Assembly (NCBI RefSeq): GCF_014844075.1
Contig: NZ_CP062165.1
Span: 6,324,001 to 6,388,000, forward strand
DNA: 64,000 nt
Source of the DNA: Paenibacillus sp. JNUCC-31
GTDB taxonomy: Bacteria; Bacillota; Bacilli; Paenibacillales; Paenibacillaceae
Direction of reading: 5' to 3'
Position 1 is the first letter of the stretch, and every line of letters begins with the position of its first letter. Both the position numbers and the translations under genes were made by a program. The notes under the pieces are model-generated. The model worked only from the letters and a program-made list of their open reading frames with translations. It ran no database searches and was not told where the DNA came from. Shown here piece after piece: positions 6,814-14,991 of this stretch.

Positions 6814-7899
6814 TTGATTTCTGAGAAAAAGTCTAAACGGGTTGAATCTGTTCGTGCTCTTGTTCTTGAAATGCTACTTGCTACAGAGAATAGCACCAAG
6901 AAAGTGGAAGCATTGGTTAATCTTTTCGGGGTTTCCAGCTTCGCTTCTTTACTTGCCATACGAAGAGAACAAAGTTCGGAAATTGCTGCGATCGCAGGGT
7001 TGCTCCATAATTTTTATTTCTATAAGACTGGATTGAAATACTTCCCTGGTCCTAACAGTGCAGATACGGTAAGACCGATTTTGCACAGCACCCAAATCTT
7101 TACCGACGAAGAGTTATCGCTCATTCTTCGATCCATCTTTTATCAAGACGATGTACATCAAGTCCATGGACCGTATGAAGAAATTATTAAAGACGCGATA
7201 CTTATACAGATGTATGTTCTGCATCCAGGGGATCATTTTAATAAAGATGAGATAAATAGACTACAAAAAGGTTTTGTTGAATTAGGGATTCCATTTAAAC
7301 AGGTAGAGGCGAACTGCAAGGATAGTCTCGATAAGATAAATAAAAGAACTGAAGATAGACGTCTCAAGTTAGCTGATTTTGCGGAAGCGCTTGCAGGTCA
7401 AGGAATCTTAGGAATTCCAGAAAATGAACACTATCGGGAAATATGCAAGTATTGGCCGGACTCGGATATCTATAAAGTACTGGAAGCAAATTGGTGTGCC
7501 GCATTCGTCTATCATTGCTGCATGCAGGCTGGCATCATACTCCCTATACGATACCCGAATCACAGTTATCGATTAGCTGGGGTTGGCGCGTGGTTGGAAT
7601 GGGCTCAGCTACCTGAAACGAATTTTTTATATCAGGATGGATATCATGGTCTTATACCAAAGCGTGGTGATATTGTCATTTTTGAAAAGCTTCTATCTGA
7701 TAATTCTCATGATCATATTGGAATTGTTTTGGCATGCGAGGGGAACCAATTATTGGTTGCAGAAGGTAACAAAGACAATAAAAACTTCTCCAGCGTTTGT
7801 TACAGGGATAGAGGACATTGTATTTACGGATATATACGTATAGATGACAGTTATCAATTTCATTTTGATGGGGAATACAAACCAATCGTGTCTAATTAA
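6814..7899 (+). CDS. HD-like / CHAP cysteine amidase fusion protein
   Basis: This is a 361-residue protein from TTG 6814 (AGGAGG at 6800-6805). The N-terminal 170 residues look like an HD phosphohydrolase: AAIAGLLHN near residue 58, HSTQIF near 91 and KDAILIQ near 126. The HD dyad reads HN, so metal chemistry is doubtful. The C-terminal half is a CHAP/NlpC-like domain with Cys228 (NWCAAFVYH), His301 (SHDHIGIVL) and Asn319 (VAEGN), a complete catalytic set. There is no signal peptide, so it would act in the cytoplasm, unusual for a cell-wall-type amidase fold. Copy 4 of the repeat lies just upstream. The substrate is unknown. Confidence 0.65.
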   Translation: MISEKKSKRVESVRALVLEMLLATENSTKKVEALVNLFGVSSFASLLAIRREQSSEIAAIAGLLHNFYFYKTGLKYFPGPNSADTVRPILHSTQIFTDEELSLILRSIFYQDDVHQVHGPYEEIIKDAILIQMYVLHPGDHFNKDEINRLQKGFVELGIPFKQVEANCKDSLDKINKRTEDRRLKLADFAEALAGQGILGIPENEHYREICKYWPDSDIYKVLEANWCAAFVYHCCMQAGIILPIRYPNHSYRLAGVGAWLEWAQLPETNFLYQDGYHGLIPKRGDIVIFEKLLSDNSHDHIGIVLACEGNQLLVAEGNKDNKNFSSVCYRDRGHCIYGYIRIDDSYQFHFDGEYKPIVSN

Positions 7900-7962
7900 T
7901 ATCAATGAAAATAGCAATAAAAGTTATATTAGCTTAAACGTTGTTTGAAAGGAGTGAATTAA

Positions 7963-8535
7963 ATGTATAATTCTTGGACCATTTGTATTTCAGGAGAATA
8001 TAACTTGAATTTTCTTATGTTTGTGGCTAGTGCACATGGACTATTAACAGATGAATTCGAAGAAGGTGTCTGGCCAAGTAGCCAATTTTTAAATATTGAG
8101 CAAAGTAATGAACAACTTAAAGAGCAATGGAAAGAGCTATGGAGTCAATGCATCTATAAAAAAGGGGAGCAGAAAAGGGGGAATCACCAATCTTTAATTA
8201 TAGATCCTCCTGATTTTTCAATGATTAAAGAAGAAGACTTAAAGGCCGTGCTGATTAATATGTGGCCGTCATTTATTAAATGGTGGAACATGCCTGCTGG
8301 CGGTCAAATGGCAATGCCTTACTGGGAATCAAGTCCAGATCTTTTAGCTTTTGTGCAGGAATTCGAAAGTCAAGTCGGAAGAAAAATTAAGCCATTTAGG
8401 TTAGATATCGATCTAGTATATACAGGCTTAAGAGAACCTATTGAAGTAAATGAACAATTTATAATCATGCCAATTAAACCTGAGTATTTATTGAAGAAGG
8501 ATTGGTGGATCAAGAGATTTAAGGAGTATTATTGA
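7963..8535 (+). CDS. Hypothetical protein, 190 residues
   Basis: The protein starts at ATG 7963 with GAAAGGAG upstream. It is soluble, rich in Trp (WPSFIKWWNMP, KDWWIKRF) and ends KRFKEYY. I do not recognise the family and see no catalytic motif. It has its own ribosome site and 63 bases of spacing from the HD-CHAP gene. An attC-like element follows its stop by 31 bases, so the gene plus element form a cassette-like unit. Confidence 0.5.
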   Translation: MYNSWTICISGEYNLNFLMFVASAHGLLTDEFEEGVWPSSQFLNIEQSNEQLKEQWKELWSQCIYKKGEQKRGNHQSLIIDPPDFSMIKEEDLKAVLINMWPSFIKWWNMPAGGQMAMPYWESSPDLLAFVQEFESQVGRKIKPFRLDIDLVYTGLREPIEVNEQFIIMPIKPEYLLKKDWWIKRFKEYY

Positions 8536-8566
8536 GTTTTTCCATTTCGAGTAAGAGGAGAACGTC

Positions 8567-8623
8567 GTATAACAATCTCATGCTGCGGAGCGGTGAGAGT
8601 CCGAGAATATGAGAACGTTATCT
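8567..8623. repeat. Intergenic element, copy 2: attC-like imperfect hairpin
   Basis: The left end GTATAACAATCTCAT (8567-8581) pairs with the right end TATGAGAACGTTAT (8608-8621): ATAAC pairs with GTTAT, two unpaired bases follow on each side, then TCTCAT pairs with ATGAGA. The middle (GCTGCGGAGCGGTGAGAGTC) is the variable part. Core AAC and GTT triplets with mismatched bases inside an inverted repeat are the hallmark of integron attC sites, though the 7-base R boxes are not perfect here. The left end matches copy 1 (232-260). Confidence 0.55.
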
Positions 8624-8639
8624 TAAATAAATAAAAATA

Positions 8640-9656
8640 GTGAAGAAGGTGTACTTTCCATTGCTTAACCTTAAAATATCAAAAAATAAATCATTCATTG
8701 AACTGAATGATTATGTCTCGCACGTAAAGAATATAATATCTGCTACCGCTGCTGCGACCTACATTATTCATCATGATCGTATCGTGAATGAATGGTATTC
8801 AGGAGTACATGACAATTCTAAAGATAGTCGATTAGTTGATAAGGAATCACAGTTTAATATTGCTTCAGTTCGAAAGACATTTTTAGGGTTTGCTATTAGT
8901 TTTGCATTACATGAGGGTAAGGTCAGAAGCATAGATGATCTTGTTGTGGACTACTTGAATGATTTAGATAGGGAGGCATTAAGCTATATAACAATACGAC
9001 ATTTGTTAACCCACACTCATGGTTTAGATGATCTGCATAATAGATTGTTTCTTCAGGGGACTGACTGGAAGTACAACAATATTGGTGTTAATCTGCTCAT
9101 TGAGATTATTCGAAAACTATATAAGATGCCTTTGTCACACTTACTCGAAGAGCGTGTATTCTCGCCTATGGGTTTTAGCCAAACTGGATGGAGAAAGGAA
9201 TATAATGAAAAATTAGTATGGCTTAATGAACAATATAAAGATGATCAAGGCAATCAAGCCAACTTATTTATGAGCACAAAGGAACTGGCATATTGGGGTT
9301 ATTTGCATTTGAACAGGGGAGCCGTAAACGGGAAGCAGATACTTCCTAAAGAAATATTTGAGCAAACAACCACTATTATTAGTCCTCCTGATCTGGAACA
9401 ACAATTGCCGAGAAACGGTTTTTTTTGGTTTGTGCAAGATGAACCGCGGTCCTTTACAGAATTAGGTGATAAGCTACCATACGGTTCTTTTCAGTCTCTG
9501 GGTGCCACTGGATGTGCCTGTCTTGTCATTCCTGAGTGTAAAACTGTAGCGGTAAGAATGTATAATCAGACCAGGCAAAATCCATTAGGATACGATTATC
9601 TTGAGGATATCAAAACATTTGGGTACTTGGTCTGTAAGTACTTAGAAGATCTATAA
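8640..9656 (+). CDS. Serine hydrolase of the beta-lactamase/AmpC-like family
   Basis: This is a 338-residue serine hydrolase (class C beta-lactamase / D-alanyl-D-alanine peptidase fold). The SxxK motif is SVRK at 76-79 and the YxN motif is YNN at 145-147. HLLTHTHGL near 121-129 is the usual family block, and GATGC near the end stands where the KTG/HxG strand is expected. There is no signal peptide, so a cytoplasmic esterase or amidase role is more likely than beta-lactamase. The start is uncertain: GTG 8640 has no ribosome site, while AAGAAGG at 8643-8649 would suit a TTG at 8661. It follows the attC-like element directly. Confidence 0.75.
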   Translation: MKKVYFPLLNLKISKNKSFIELNDYVSHVKNIISATAAATYIIHHDRIVNEWYSGVHDNSKDSRLVDKESQFNIASVRKTFLGFAISFALHEGKVRSIDDLVVDYLNDLDREALSYITIRHLLTHTHGLDDLHNRLFLQGTDWKYNNIGVNLLIEIIRKLYKMPLSHLLEERVFSPMGFSQTGWRKEYNEKLVWLNEQYKDDQGNQANLFMSTKELAYWGYLHLNRGAVNGKQILPKEIFEQTTTIISPPDLEQQLPRNGFFWFVQDEPRSFTELGDKLPYGSFQSLGATGCACLVIPECKTVAVRMYNQTRQNPLGYDYLEDIKTFGYLVCKYLEDL

Positions 9657-9705
9657 ACCGTGAACTTGGCTTAAATGATGTTAGTTATTAAGTAGTTTCA
9701 TCCGC

Positions 9706-9733
9706 ACCGACTAATCGTATCGTGGATTGGCAT
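9706..9733. repeat. Intergenic element, copy 5 (partial)
   Basis: ACCGACTAATCGTATCGTGG (9706-9725) followed by ATTGGCATC matches copy 3 at 6152-6179. It explains why the open frame upstream of the next acetyltransferase (from GTG 9722) should not be taken as coding. The remaining 9734-9850 shows no feature. Confidence 0.45.
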
Positions 9734-9865
9734 CCGGGGAAATTAAGTGATAATGATAAATTTCTACTGAATGGGAATATATGTTCTGGTACAATTGGAC
9801 TGAGAATAGTAAATCTCGTTTATCTAAATTTGATCAGGAATAAAAACAGTGGGGTGAGTGACAAG

Positions 9866-10396
9866 ATGGAACAAAGGAATGCGCCAGAGGTAAGAATTGA
9901 ACTTTGGGACGAAGGAGATCTAGGTTTGCTTCGCCAATTAAATTCGCCTGAGATGACAGTACACTTCGGAGGATCAGAGACTGAGGAGAAAATCCTAGCT
10001 CGTCATAAGCGCTATTATGAAATCGCTCAAAATGGAACAGGGAAAATGTTTAAGATCCTCTTGCTTCCGCATCTTGAAGTCGTTGGTAGTGTAGGATATT
10101 GGAATCAGACTTGGAAAGAAGAATCTGTTTACGAAATAGGGTGGAGTGTTTTGCCGGAATTTCAAGGTAGAGGAATAGCGACAGAAGCAACAGCGAAGGC
10201 CCTAGCTTCTATCCATTCTAAAAAGAAGAAACATAAATTTATTCACGCTTTTCCTAAAACCAATAATCCCGCTTCGAATGCCATTTGCCGCAAGCTGGGC
10301 TTTTCGTATATTGGTGAGTGTGATTTTGAATACCCGGTTGGGACTATCATAAGATGTAATGACTGGAGGTTGTCAGTTGGGGGAGAAGGACGTTAA
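9866..10396 (+). CDS. GNAT acetyltransferase, RimJ/RimL type
   Basis: This is a 176-residue protein. The acetyl-CoA loop QGRGIA is at 100-105, preceded by the strand YEIGWSVLPEF and followed by NPASNAICRKLGF, the typical RimJ/RimL end. The frame is open back to GTG 9722, but GGGGTGAG at 9851-9858 places the start at ATG 9866, and the upstream part is repeat-derived. The substrate is unknown. It is the first of 13 intact GNAT genes in the next 21 kb. Confidence 0.8.
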   Translation: MEQRNAPEVRIELWDEGDLGLLRQLNSPEMTVHFGGSETEEKILARHKRYYEIAQNGTGKMFKILLLPHLEVVGSVGYWNQTWKEESVYEIGWSVLPEFQGRGIATEATAKALASIHSKKKKHKFIHAFPKTNNPASNAICRKLGFSYIGECDFEYPVGTIIRCNDWRLSVGGEGR

Positions 10397-10445
10397 GCGA
10401 AACCGCTGAAGAGCAAATAAAATATAACGAAAGAAGGATGACCAG

Positions 10446-10949
10446 ATGATTACAATTCGATTTGTTTCAAATGGGGATATCCCACATATTCAAGCTATAG
10501 CTCATGAAACATGGAATTATACTTATAAAGACATATACTCTGAAGCTTACATTCAAAATTTTCTAAGTAGAGCATATTCAACTGAGAATTTATGTCGAAC
10601 TGTCGAGAAAGACCTTCAAAGTGCTAAACGGAGTTTTTTAATCGCTGAATTTAATGACGAAGTCGTTGGATATGCTCAAACAAGACAAGTGAAAGAAGAA
10701 GAATACGAATTACTAAGAATCTATATTCGACCTGAATATCACAAAATGGGAATAGGTAAAGAATTCATTCGGAAATTCACTCAAGTTTTAAAGCGAATAA
10801 ATAAACTGTTTGCTTGGGTAGGAAAAGAGAATCAAATAGGAAGGGCATTTTATGAGAAGAGTGGATTTAAAGAAGTAGAAGAAAAAATTGAAACAATAGA
10901 AGGTCATAGTAAAACGCAAGTTAAATATGAATTGGAAATCTATATGTGA
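10446..10949 (+). CDS. GNAT acetyltransferase
   Basis: This is a 167-residue single-domain N-acetyltransferase: TIRFVSNGDIPHIQAIAHET at the N-terminus, IYIRPEYHKMGIG (acetyl-CoA loop at 99-104) and NQIGRAFYEKSGF near 130-142. It has its own ribosome site (AAGAAGG). The acceptor is unknown; relatives acetylate amines of small molecules or protein N-termini. It lies 37 bases before a Nudix gene, so co-transcription is possible. Confidence 0.8.
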   Translation: MITIRFVSNGDIPHIQAIAHETWNYTYKDIYSEAYIQNFLSRAYSTENLCRTVEKDLQSAKRSFLIAEFNDEVVGYAQTRQVKEEEYELLRIYIRPEYHKMGIGKEFIRKFTQVLKRINKLFAWVGKENQIGRAFYEKSGFKEVEEKIETIEGHSKTQVKYELEIYM

Positions 10950-10986
10950 ATGATATGCAGCTCAAATTCAGAAAGGAGAAAGGACA

Positions 10987-11409
10987 ATGAAACGAGTCGA
11001 CGTAACATACGCTCTAATTACAGACGAATCAAAATCGAAAGTCCTAATGGTCAAAAATGTAGGCCGTTCGAGTTGGTCTTTACCAGGAGGAGCAGTAGAA
11101 CCAGATGAATCATTAGAGCAAGCGGCTATCCGAGAAGCAAAAGAAGAAACCGGATTTGATGTTAAAATCTATGGCATCGTAGCTATAAATGAATGTAAAT
11201 TTGAAAATTTAAATGAACATGCAATTTTTATAGTCTTCAGGGCTGAAATTATCGGAGGTACTGAAGAAATTGTAAGACCTGATGAAATCTCCGAAATTGC
11301 TTGGAAGGATATAGAGGAGGCAGATCAATTAATGCCCTTTTATAAAGGGGGGATAAGGAACTTACTTATCGGTAATGAAATAACATATTTAAATCAAGGA
11401 ACCAAGTGA
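10987..11409 (+). CDS. Nudix hydrolase
   Basis: This is a 140-residue protein with a complete Nudix box at about 34-56: GGAVEPDESL followed by REAKEETGF, giving the Gly, three Glu and Arg needed for Mg-dependent cleavage of nucleoside diphosphate derivatives. The substrate cannot be deduced. AAAGGAGAAAGG lies upstream of ATG 10987. It ends GNEITYLNQGTK and is followed by a broken gene. Confidence 0.85.
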   Translation: MKRVDVTYALITDESKSKVLMVKNVGRSSWSLPGGAVEPDESLEQAAIREAKEETGFDVKIYGIVAINECKFENLNEHAIFIVFRAEIIGGTEEIVRPDEISEIAWKDIEEADQLMPFYKGGIRNLLIGNEITYLNQGTK

Positions 11410-11490
11410 CATGTAAAAGGGAAGTGAATTGGGGGTGTCGTATATTACATATAATGTTACATGAGATGGGGGAAATACTATTATTAAAAA

Positions 11491-11948
11491 ATGAAAACGC
11501 TCATTATCACAATAGTACTTCTTCTTGTAGCATATTATTCTTATCAATATCTCAATCAAGAAAATGAACAGCTAAATAAAGAAGAGATTTCAATTGATCA
11601 GATTAAAAGTACCCAAATGACAAAGCAGTCTATTCGTACGAAACAACTCCTGACATTACATTTGTGGATATTCAATAGACACATGAACAAATTAATAAAA
11701 TTGTTGGCTGGATTAATTCTGTGCCTGATTCCTCAATTATTGAACTTCAAGAGACACCTTCAAATATCAGTGCTGGAATAGCATTTCGACTTCATTCAAG
11801 AAAAGATATTACAATCCAATATGATCTTGAGAAAATTTATATTACAAGAACAGACCTATCTATTTCTATGAATCCACCTAAGCATATTGTTTCAGCGGCA
11901 GCGATTGTAATGAATGAGAATAATGAACTAGTGAAAGCAAGAGATTAA
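11491..11948 (+). pseudogene. Frameshifted membrane-anchored protein fused to a Nudix start
   Basis: The first frame encodes an N-terminal membrane anchor (MKTLIITIVLLLVAYYSYQY) and a hydrophilic stretch to about residue 50 (11640). The coherent continuation is then in another frame: TTPDITFVDIQ, an in-frame TAG at 11676, THEQINKIVGWINSVPDSS, and FRLHSRKDITIQYDLEKIY. So there is one frameshift and one nonsense codon. The last 65 bases (from about 11881) read HIVSAAAIVMNENNELVKARD, which is the beginning of a Nudix protein (compare IVSASVIVLNENNEILLMK at 15664) cut short by TAA 11946-11948. A deletion has joined two dead genes. Confidence 0.65.
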
Positions 11949-11993
11949 ACAAACAAAATACAAATTAGCTTCAATAACGGAGGATGCTATGAA

Positions 11994-12467
11994 ATGGAAA
12001 TCTCATTATCCAAAGCAGGTTTTAAAGAAGCTTCAATCATTCACGAAATGCAAATAAAAGCATTCATGCCTCTATTAAATAAATATAAAGACTATGAAAC
12101 AAGCCCAGCCAATCAAACGGTGGAACAAATAGAAGATCGAATAAATCAAAGCTATACAGATTATTACCTAATAAGAGAAGCAAATATTCCTGTGGGGGCC
12201 ATTAGAATAGTAAAAAAAGAGAATCAAATCTATCGAGTAAGCCCTGTATTTATTTTACCTGATTACCAAGGGAGAGGGATTGCACAAAAAGTATTTTCAA
12301 TGATTGAAGGTAGATATAGCGATGCGAAAATATGGGAGTTGGCTACAATCTTAGAAGAGCAGAGGAATTGTTACCTTTATGAAAAATTAGGATATAGACA
12401 GAAGGGAGATGCAAAACAGATTAACGACAAAATGACAATTGTGCTTTATGAAAAACGCATGACTTAG
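11994..12467 (+). CDS. GNAT acetyltransferase
   Basis: This is a 157-residue N-acetyltransferase: VFILPDYQGRGIA carries the acetyl-CoA loop at 92-97, followed by a helix and YLYEKLGYRQKGD. GGAGG at 11978-11982 precedes ATG 11994; two nearer ATGs are out of frame. The substrate is unknown. AACGTTAT, the motif that closes several intergenic elements, appears just after its stop (12471-12478). Confidence 0.8.
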   Translation: MEISLSKAGFKEASIIHEMQIKAFMPLLNKYKDYETSPANQTVEQIEDRINQSYTDYYLIREANIPVGAIRIVKKENQIYRVSPVFILPDYQGRGIAQKVFSMIEGRYSDAKIWELATILEEQRNCYLYEKLGYRQKGDAKQINDKMTIVLYEKRMT

Positions 12468-12516
12468 GTAAACGTTATAGGAAATAACCAAAATCATAAT
12501 AAAGGGAGCATAACCA

Positions 12517-13296
12517 GTGGAGAGTAAAGAGACGTTTAATTGTATTGCTAGCGAATATGAAAAATATAGACCCACCTATCCAGATGAAATGTTTGACGAT
12601 ATTTTTAATTATTCAAATGCAGTAAAAGAAGATAAAATCCTTGAAATCGGTTGCGGAACTGGACAAGCAACAAGGGGATTAGTTAATAAAGAATATAAAA
12701 ATATTACATGTATTGAATTGGGGGATAAATTAGCCCAGCTCGCTGCAGAAAAATTCAAATCCTATACATCTCTTAAAGTGATCAATACATCGTTCGAAGA
12801 GTGGGACGGTGAAGGTAGTCCATTTAAATTAGCAGTTTCGGGTACTGCATTTCATTTTATTGATCCTCAGTTTGGTTATCGCAGGGTGTGGGAGTTACTT
12901 GAGGATTCAGGTGCAATTGGTTTCTTCTGGACCATTCATGTGCCAATGTACGATGAGATCCATAATGAAATACGATCTCACTATAAAGAGATTGCACCAC
13001 ATTTAGACGATTCCAAATTACAAACGCCTGAAGAAACCATAAATGAAAGAAAAGCGATTACTGAGGGAACAGGTAATTTTACAAGAATAGAAGTCAAAGA
13101 ATATAGCCAAATTCTTTCATACACAAGCAGCGATTATATTTCTTTGCTTAATACCAATTCAAAGCATAGGCAACTGTCTGAACCGGACAGAAACAATTTG
13201 TTAAATAGAATCAAAAATTCAATTGATAGATCAGGTGGATATATTTTTAAAGATCATAGAGTTGCTTTGTTTTTAGGAAAGAAGATGAAGTACTGA
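12517..13296 (+). CDS. SAM-dependent class I methyltransferase
   Basis: This is a 259-residue protein from GTG 12517 (AAGGGAG upstream). Motif I is LEIGCGTGQAT at 42-52, with TCIELGDKLAQLA as the acidic strand-2 end and SGTAFHFID as motif IV. N-terminal ASEYEKYRPTYPDEM is typical of small-molecule methyltransferases of this type. It is cytoplasmic. The acceptor is unknown; no biosynthetic neighbours are present to suggest one. Confidence 0.85.
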   Translation: MESKETFNCIASEYEKYRPTYPDEMFDDIFNYSNAVKEDKILEIGCGTGQATRGLVNKEYKNITCIELGDKLAQLAAEKFKSYTSLKVINTSFEEWDGEGSPFKLAVSGTAFHFIDPQFGYRRVWELLEDSGAIGFFWTIHVPMYDEIHNEIRSHYKEIAPHLDDSKLQTPEETINERKAITEGTGNFTRIEVKEYSQILSYTSSDYISLLNTNSKHRQLSEPDRNNLLNRIKNSIDRSGGYIFKDHRVALFLGKKMKY

Positions 13297-13367
13297 AGTG
13301 TTCATTTCAAATATGACAACGATATAAACACTAAAGAAAATTTAAACCTAATAAAGGACTGGTTTGG

Positions 13368-13853
13368 ATGTTCTATGTTAATTCAAGAGCGATCATTGAA
13401 AGAATTAATAATGAAGCTATCGAAGTCGTTATACAAAGAAGAACAAAGACTGACTCTTCTTTTCAGTTTGAACTTCCTGGAGGTAGAATTGAACCGTTTG
13501 AATCGTTGGTCCAAGCTCTGGTAAGAGAGGTTAAAGAAGAAACTGGATTAACTATTTATGAAATAGAAGGAACTGAAACAAGAATTGATACGACTGGAAT
13601 TAATCCTGAATTTGAAGTGGAGTGTCTTCGACCGTTCGCTGCTTATCAAACTATTAAGGGACCAATTGATTCCGTTGGATATTATTTTAGATGTAAGGCA
13701 AGTGGAGGTCTGTTAGAAGCTGGTGACGAAACAATAGATATTCAATGGATTGATATTAAGGAACTAAATAAATTATTTATGGAGAACCCATTAGATTTTT
13801 TCGATGTTGATCGTGCTGGAATCAAGTATTACTTGAATTATCAAGGATTTTGA
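13368..13853 (+). CDS. Nudix hydrolase
   Basis: This is a 161-residue protein with the Nudix box at 38-60: GGRIEPFESL followed by REVKEETGL. It is longer than the Nudix protein at 10987 by an insertion after residue 70 (TRIDTTGINPEFEVEC). It has the usual beta-strand before the box (IEVVIQRR). The substrate is unknown. Its TGA partly overlaps the ribosome site of the next gene, so the two are probably co-translated. Confidence 0.85.
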   Translation: MFYVNSRAIIERINNEAIEVVIQRRTKTDSSFQFELPGGRIEPFESLVQALVREVKEETGLTIYEIEGTETRIDTTGINPEFEVECLRPFAAYQTIKGPIDSVGYYFRCKASGGLLEAGDETIDIQWIDIKELNKLFMENPLDFFDVDRAGIKYYLNYQGF

Positions 13854-13868
13854 GAGGAGATGGGATTG

Positions 13869-14291
13869 ATGGATTTTATATATGGAGAATACCTCATCAG
13901 CGATAACAAAGAAATGCTGGACATCCATGTGGTAAAGGGTTTCTTATCTAGAAGCTATTGGGCCAATAAGAGATCCGATGAAAAAATTGAAAAGTCTATC
14001 CATTCATCTATATGTTTTGGGATTTATAAAGAAGAAGTTCAAGTTGGTTTTGCAAGGGTTGTCACAGATGATGCGACAATGTATTGGCTTTGTGATGTTT
14101 TTATTCATGAGGAATATAGAGGCAAAGGACTTGGTAAGAAACTAATTGAAGTAATAACACAATCGGACCGTTTTAAAGATTTAATGGGGTTACTCGGAAC
14201 CTTAGATGCACATGAATTATATGAACAATATCAATTTAATAGAAATAGTGAACGCTTCATGATAAGACTTCCTGATTATTTGAGGGTGTGA
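13869..14291 (+). CDS. GNAT acetyltransferase
   Basis: This is a 140-residue compact GNAT. CDVFIHEEYRGKGLG gives the acetyl-CoA loop at 84-89 and LLGTLDAHELYEQYQF the final helix. N-terminal FLSRSYWANKRS is characteristic of a common Bacillus subgroup of unknown acceptor. GAGAGGAG (13852-13859) lies too close to ATG 13860, so ATG 13869 is the likely start. The stop TGA overlaps the next gene's start. Confidence 0.8.
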   Translation: MDFIYGEYLISDNKEMLDIHVVKGFLSRSYWANKRSDEKIEKSIHSSICFGIYKEEVQVGFARVVTDDATMYWLCDVFIHEEYRGKGLGKKLIEVITQSDRFKDLMGLLGTLDAHELYEQYQFNRNSERFMIRLPDYLRV

Positions 14292-14521
14292 TGACTTTGA
14301 AGAGATCTGTTTATTTTCTTTCTTTGATCATCGGGATAGTTTTTATAGCCCTTGGAGTAGTGCCAGCTATTGTTGACTATCCCTACAGTGATGAACCAAA
14401 CTCCGGGCCGGCAAGCTTTTGGGAACTGATTCTGATCCTTAGTTACGAACAATGGGTATTGTTTCTGGTTGTTGGTCTGATATTAAGTCTTTTCCTTGTG
14501 TTAAAGGTACGAAAGACATGA
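14291..14521 (+). CDS. Small two-helix membrane protein
   Basis: This is a 76-residue protein with hydrophobic segments near residues 7-27 and 53-71, separated by a Pro/Ser-rich loop (YPYSDEPNSGPAS). The function is unknown. ATG 14291 overlaps the previous TGA (TGATG), so translation is coupled to the GNAT gene; GTG 14288 is an alternative start. The ribosome site GAGGG lies inside the upstream gene. Confidence 0.6.
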   Translation: MTLKRSVYFLSLIIGIVFIALGVVPAIVDYPYSDEPNSGPASFWELILILSYEQWVLFLVVGLILSLFLVLKVRKT

Positions 14522-14536
14522 AGGGCGGTGTTACCA

Positions 14537-14959
14537 ATGTACAAACTTAAAACAAAACAAACAGACAATAGTGTCATTGAATTTATTGAAAGTGTTGATA
14601 ATCCTAAAAAACGTGAAGACGCGTATCAACTATTAGATATTTTTACTGAAACAACAGGATATAAAGCAAAGATGTGGGGACCGAGTATTATTGGATTCGG
14701 TGCCTATCATTATAAATATGAATCGGGTCACGAAGGCGATGCACCATTGGTAGGCTTTTCTCCCCGAAAAGCAAAAATCAGTTTGTATTTCGCGACTGGT
14801 GACATTGAGCGAGAGAATCTGTTAAAAGACTTTGGAAAACATACGACAGGAAAAGCATGTGTATACATCAATAAAGTTGCAGATATCAATCCAGATGTAT
14901 TACAAGCTTTGATTAACCAATCCATCAAATTCTTGAATGAAACCTATCCAAATCATTAA
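14537..14959 (+). CDS. DUF1801 family protein
   Basis: This is a 140-residue soluble protein with the DUF1801 (YdhG-like) pattern: KREDAYQLLDIFTETTGY, KMWGPSIIGFG, GFSPRKAKISLYF and the C-terminal GKACVYINKVADINPDVL. The family is structurally known but has no firm biochemical role. The frame opens at GTG 14528, inside the ribosome site AAGGGCGGTG, so ATG 14537 is preferred. It follows the small membrane protein by 15 bases and may share its transcript. Confidence 0.75.
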   Translation: MYKLKTKQTDNSVIEFIESVDNPKKREDAYQLLDIFTETTGYKAKMWGPSIIGFGAYHYKYESGHEGDAPLVGFSPRKAKISLYFATGDIERENLLKDFGKHTTGKACVYINKVADINPDVLQALINQSIKFLNETYPNH

Positions 14960-14991
14960 TTCCTTTGACTGATATTATTGGAGGTTACGCG

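Noticed and set aside
9722..9865. Upstream extension of the GNAT gene at 9866
   Set aside because: The stretch matches an intergenic repeat and a clear ribosome site precedes ATG 9866.
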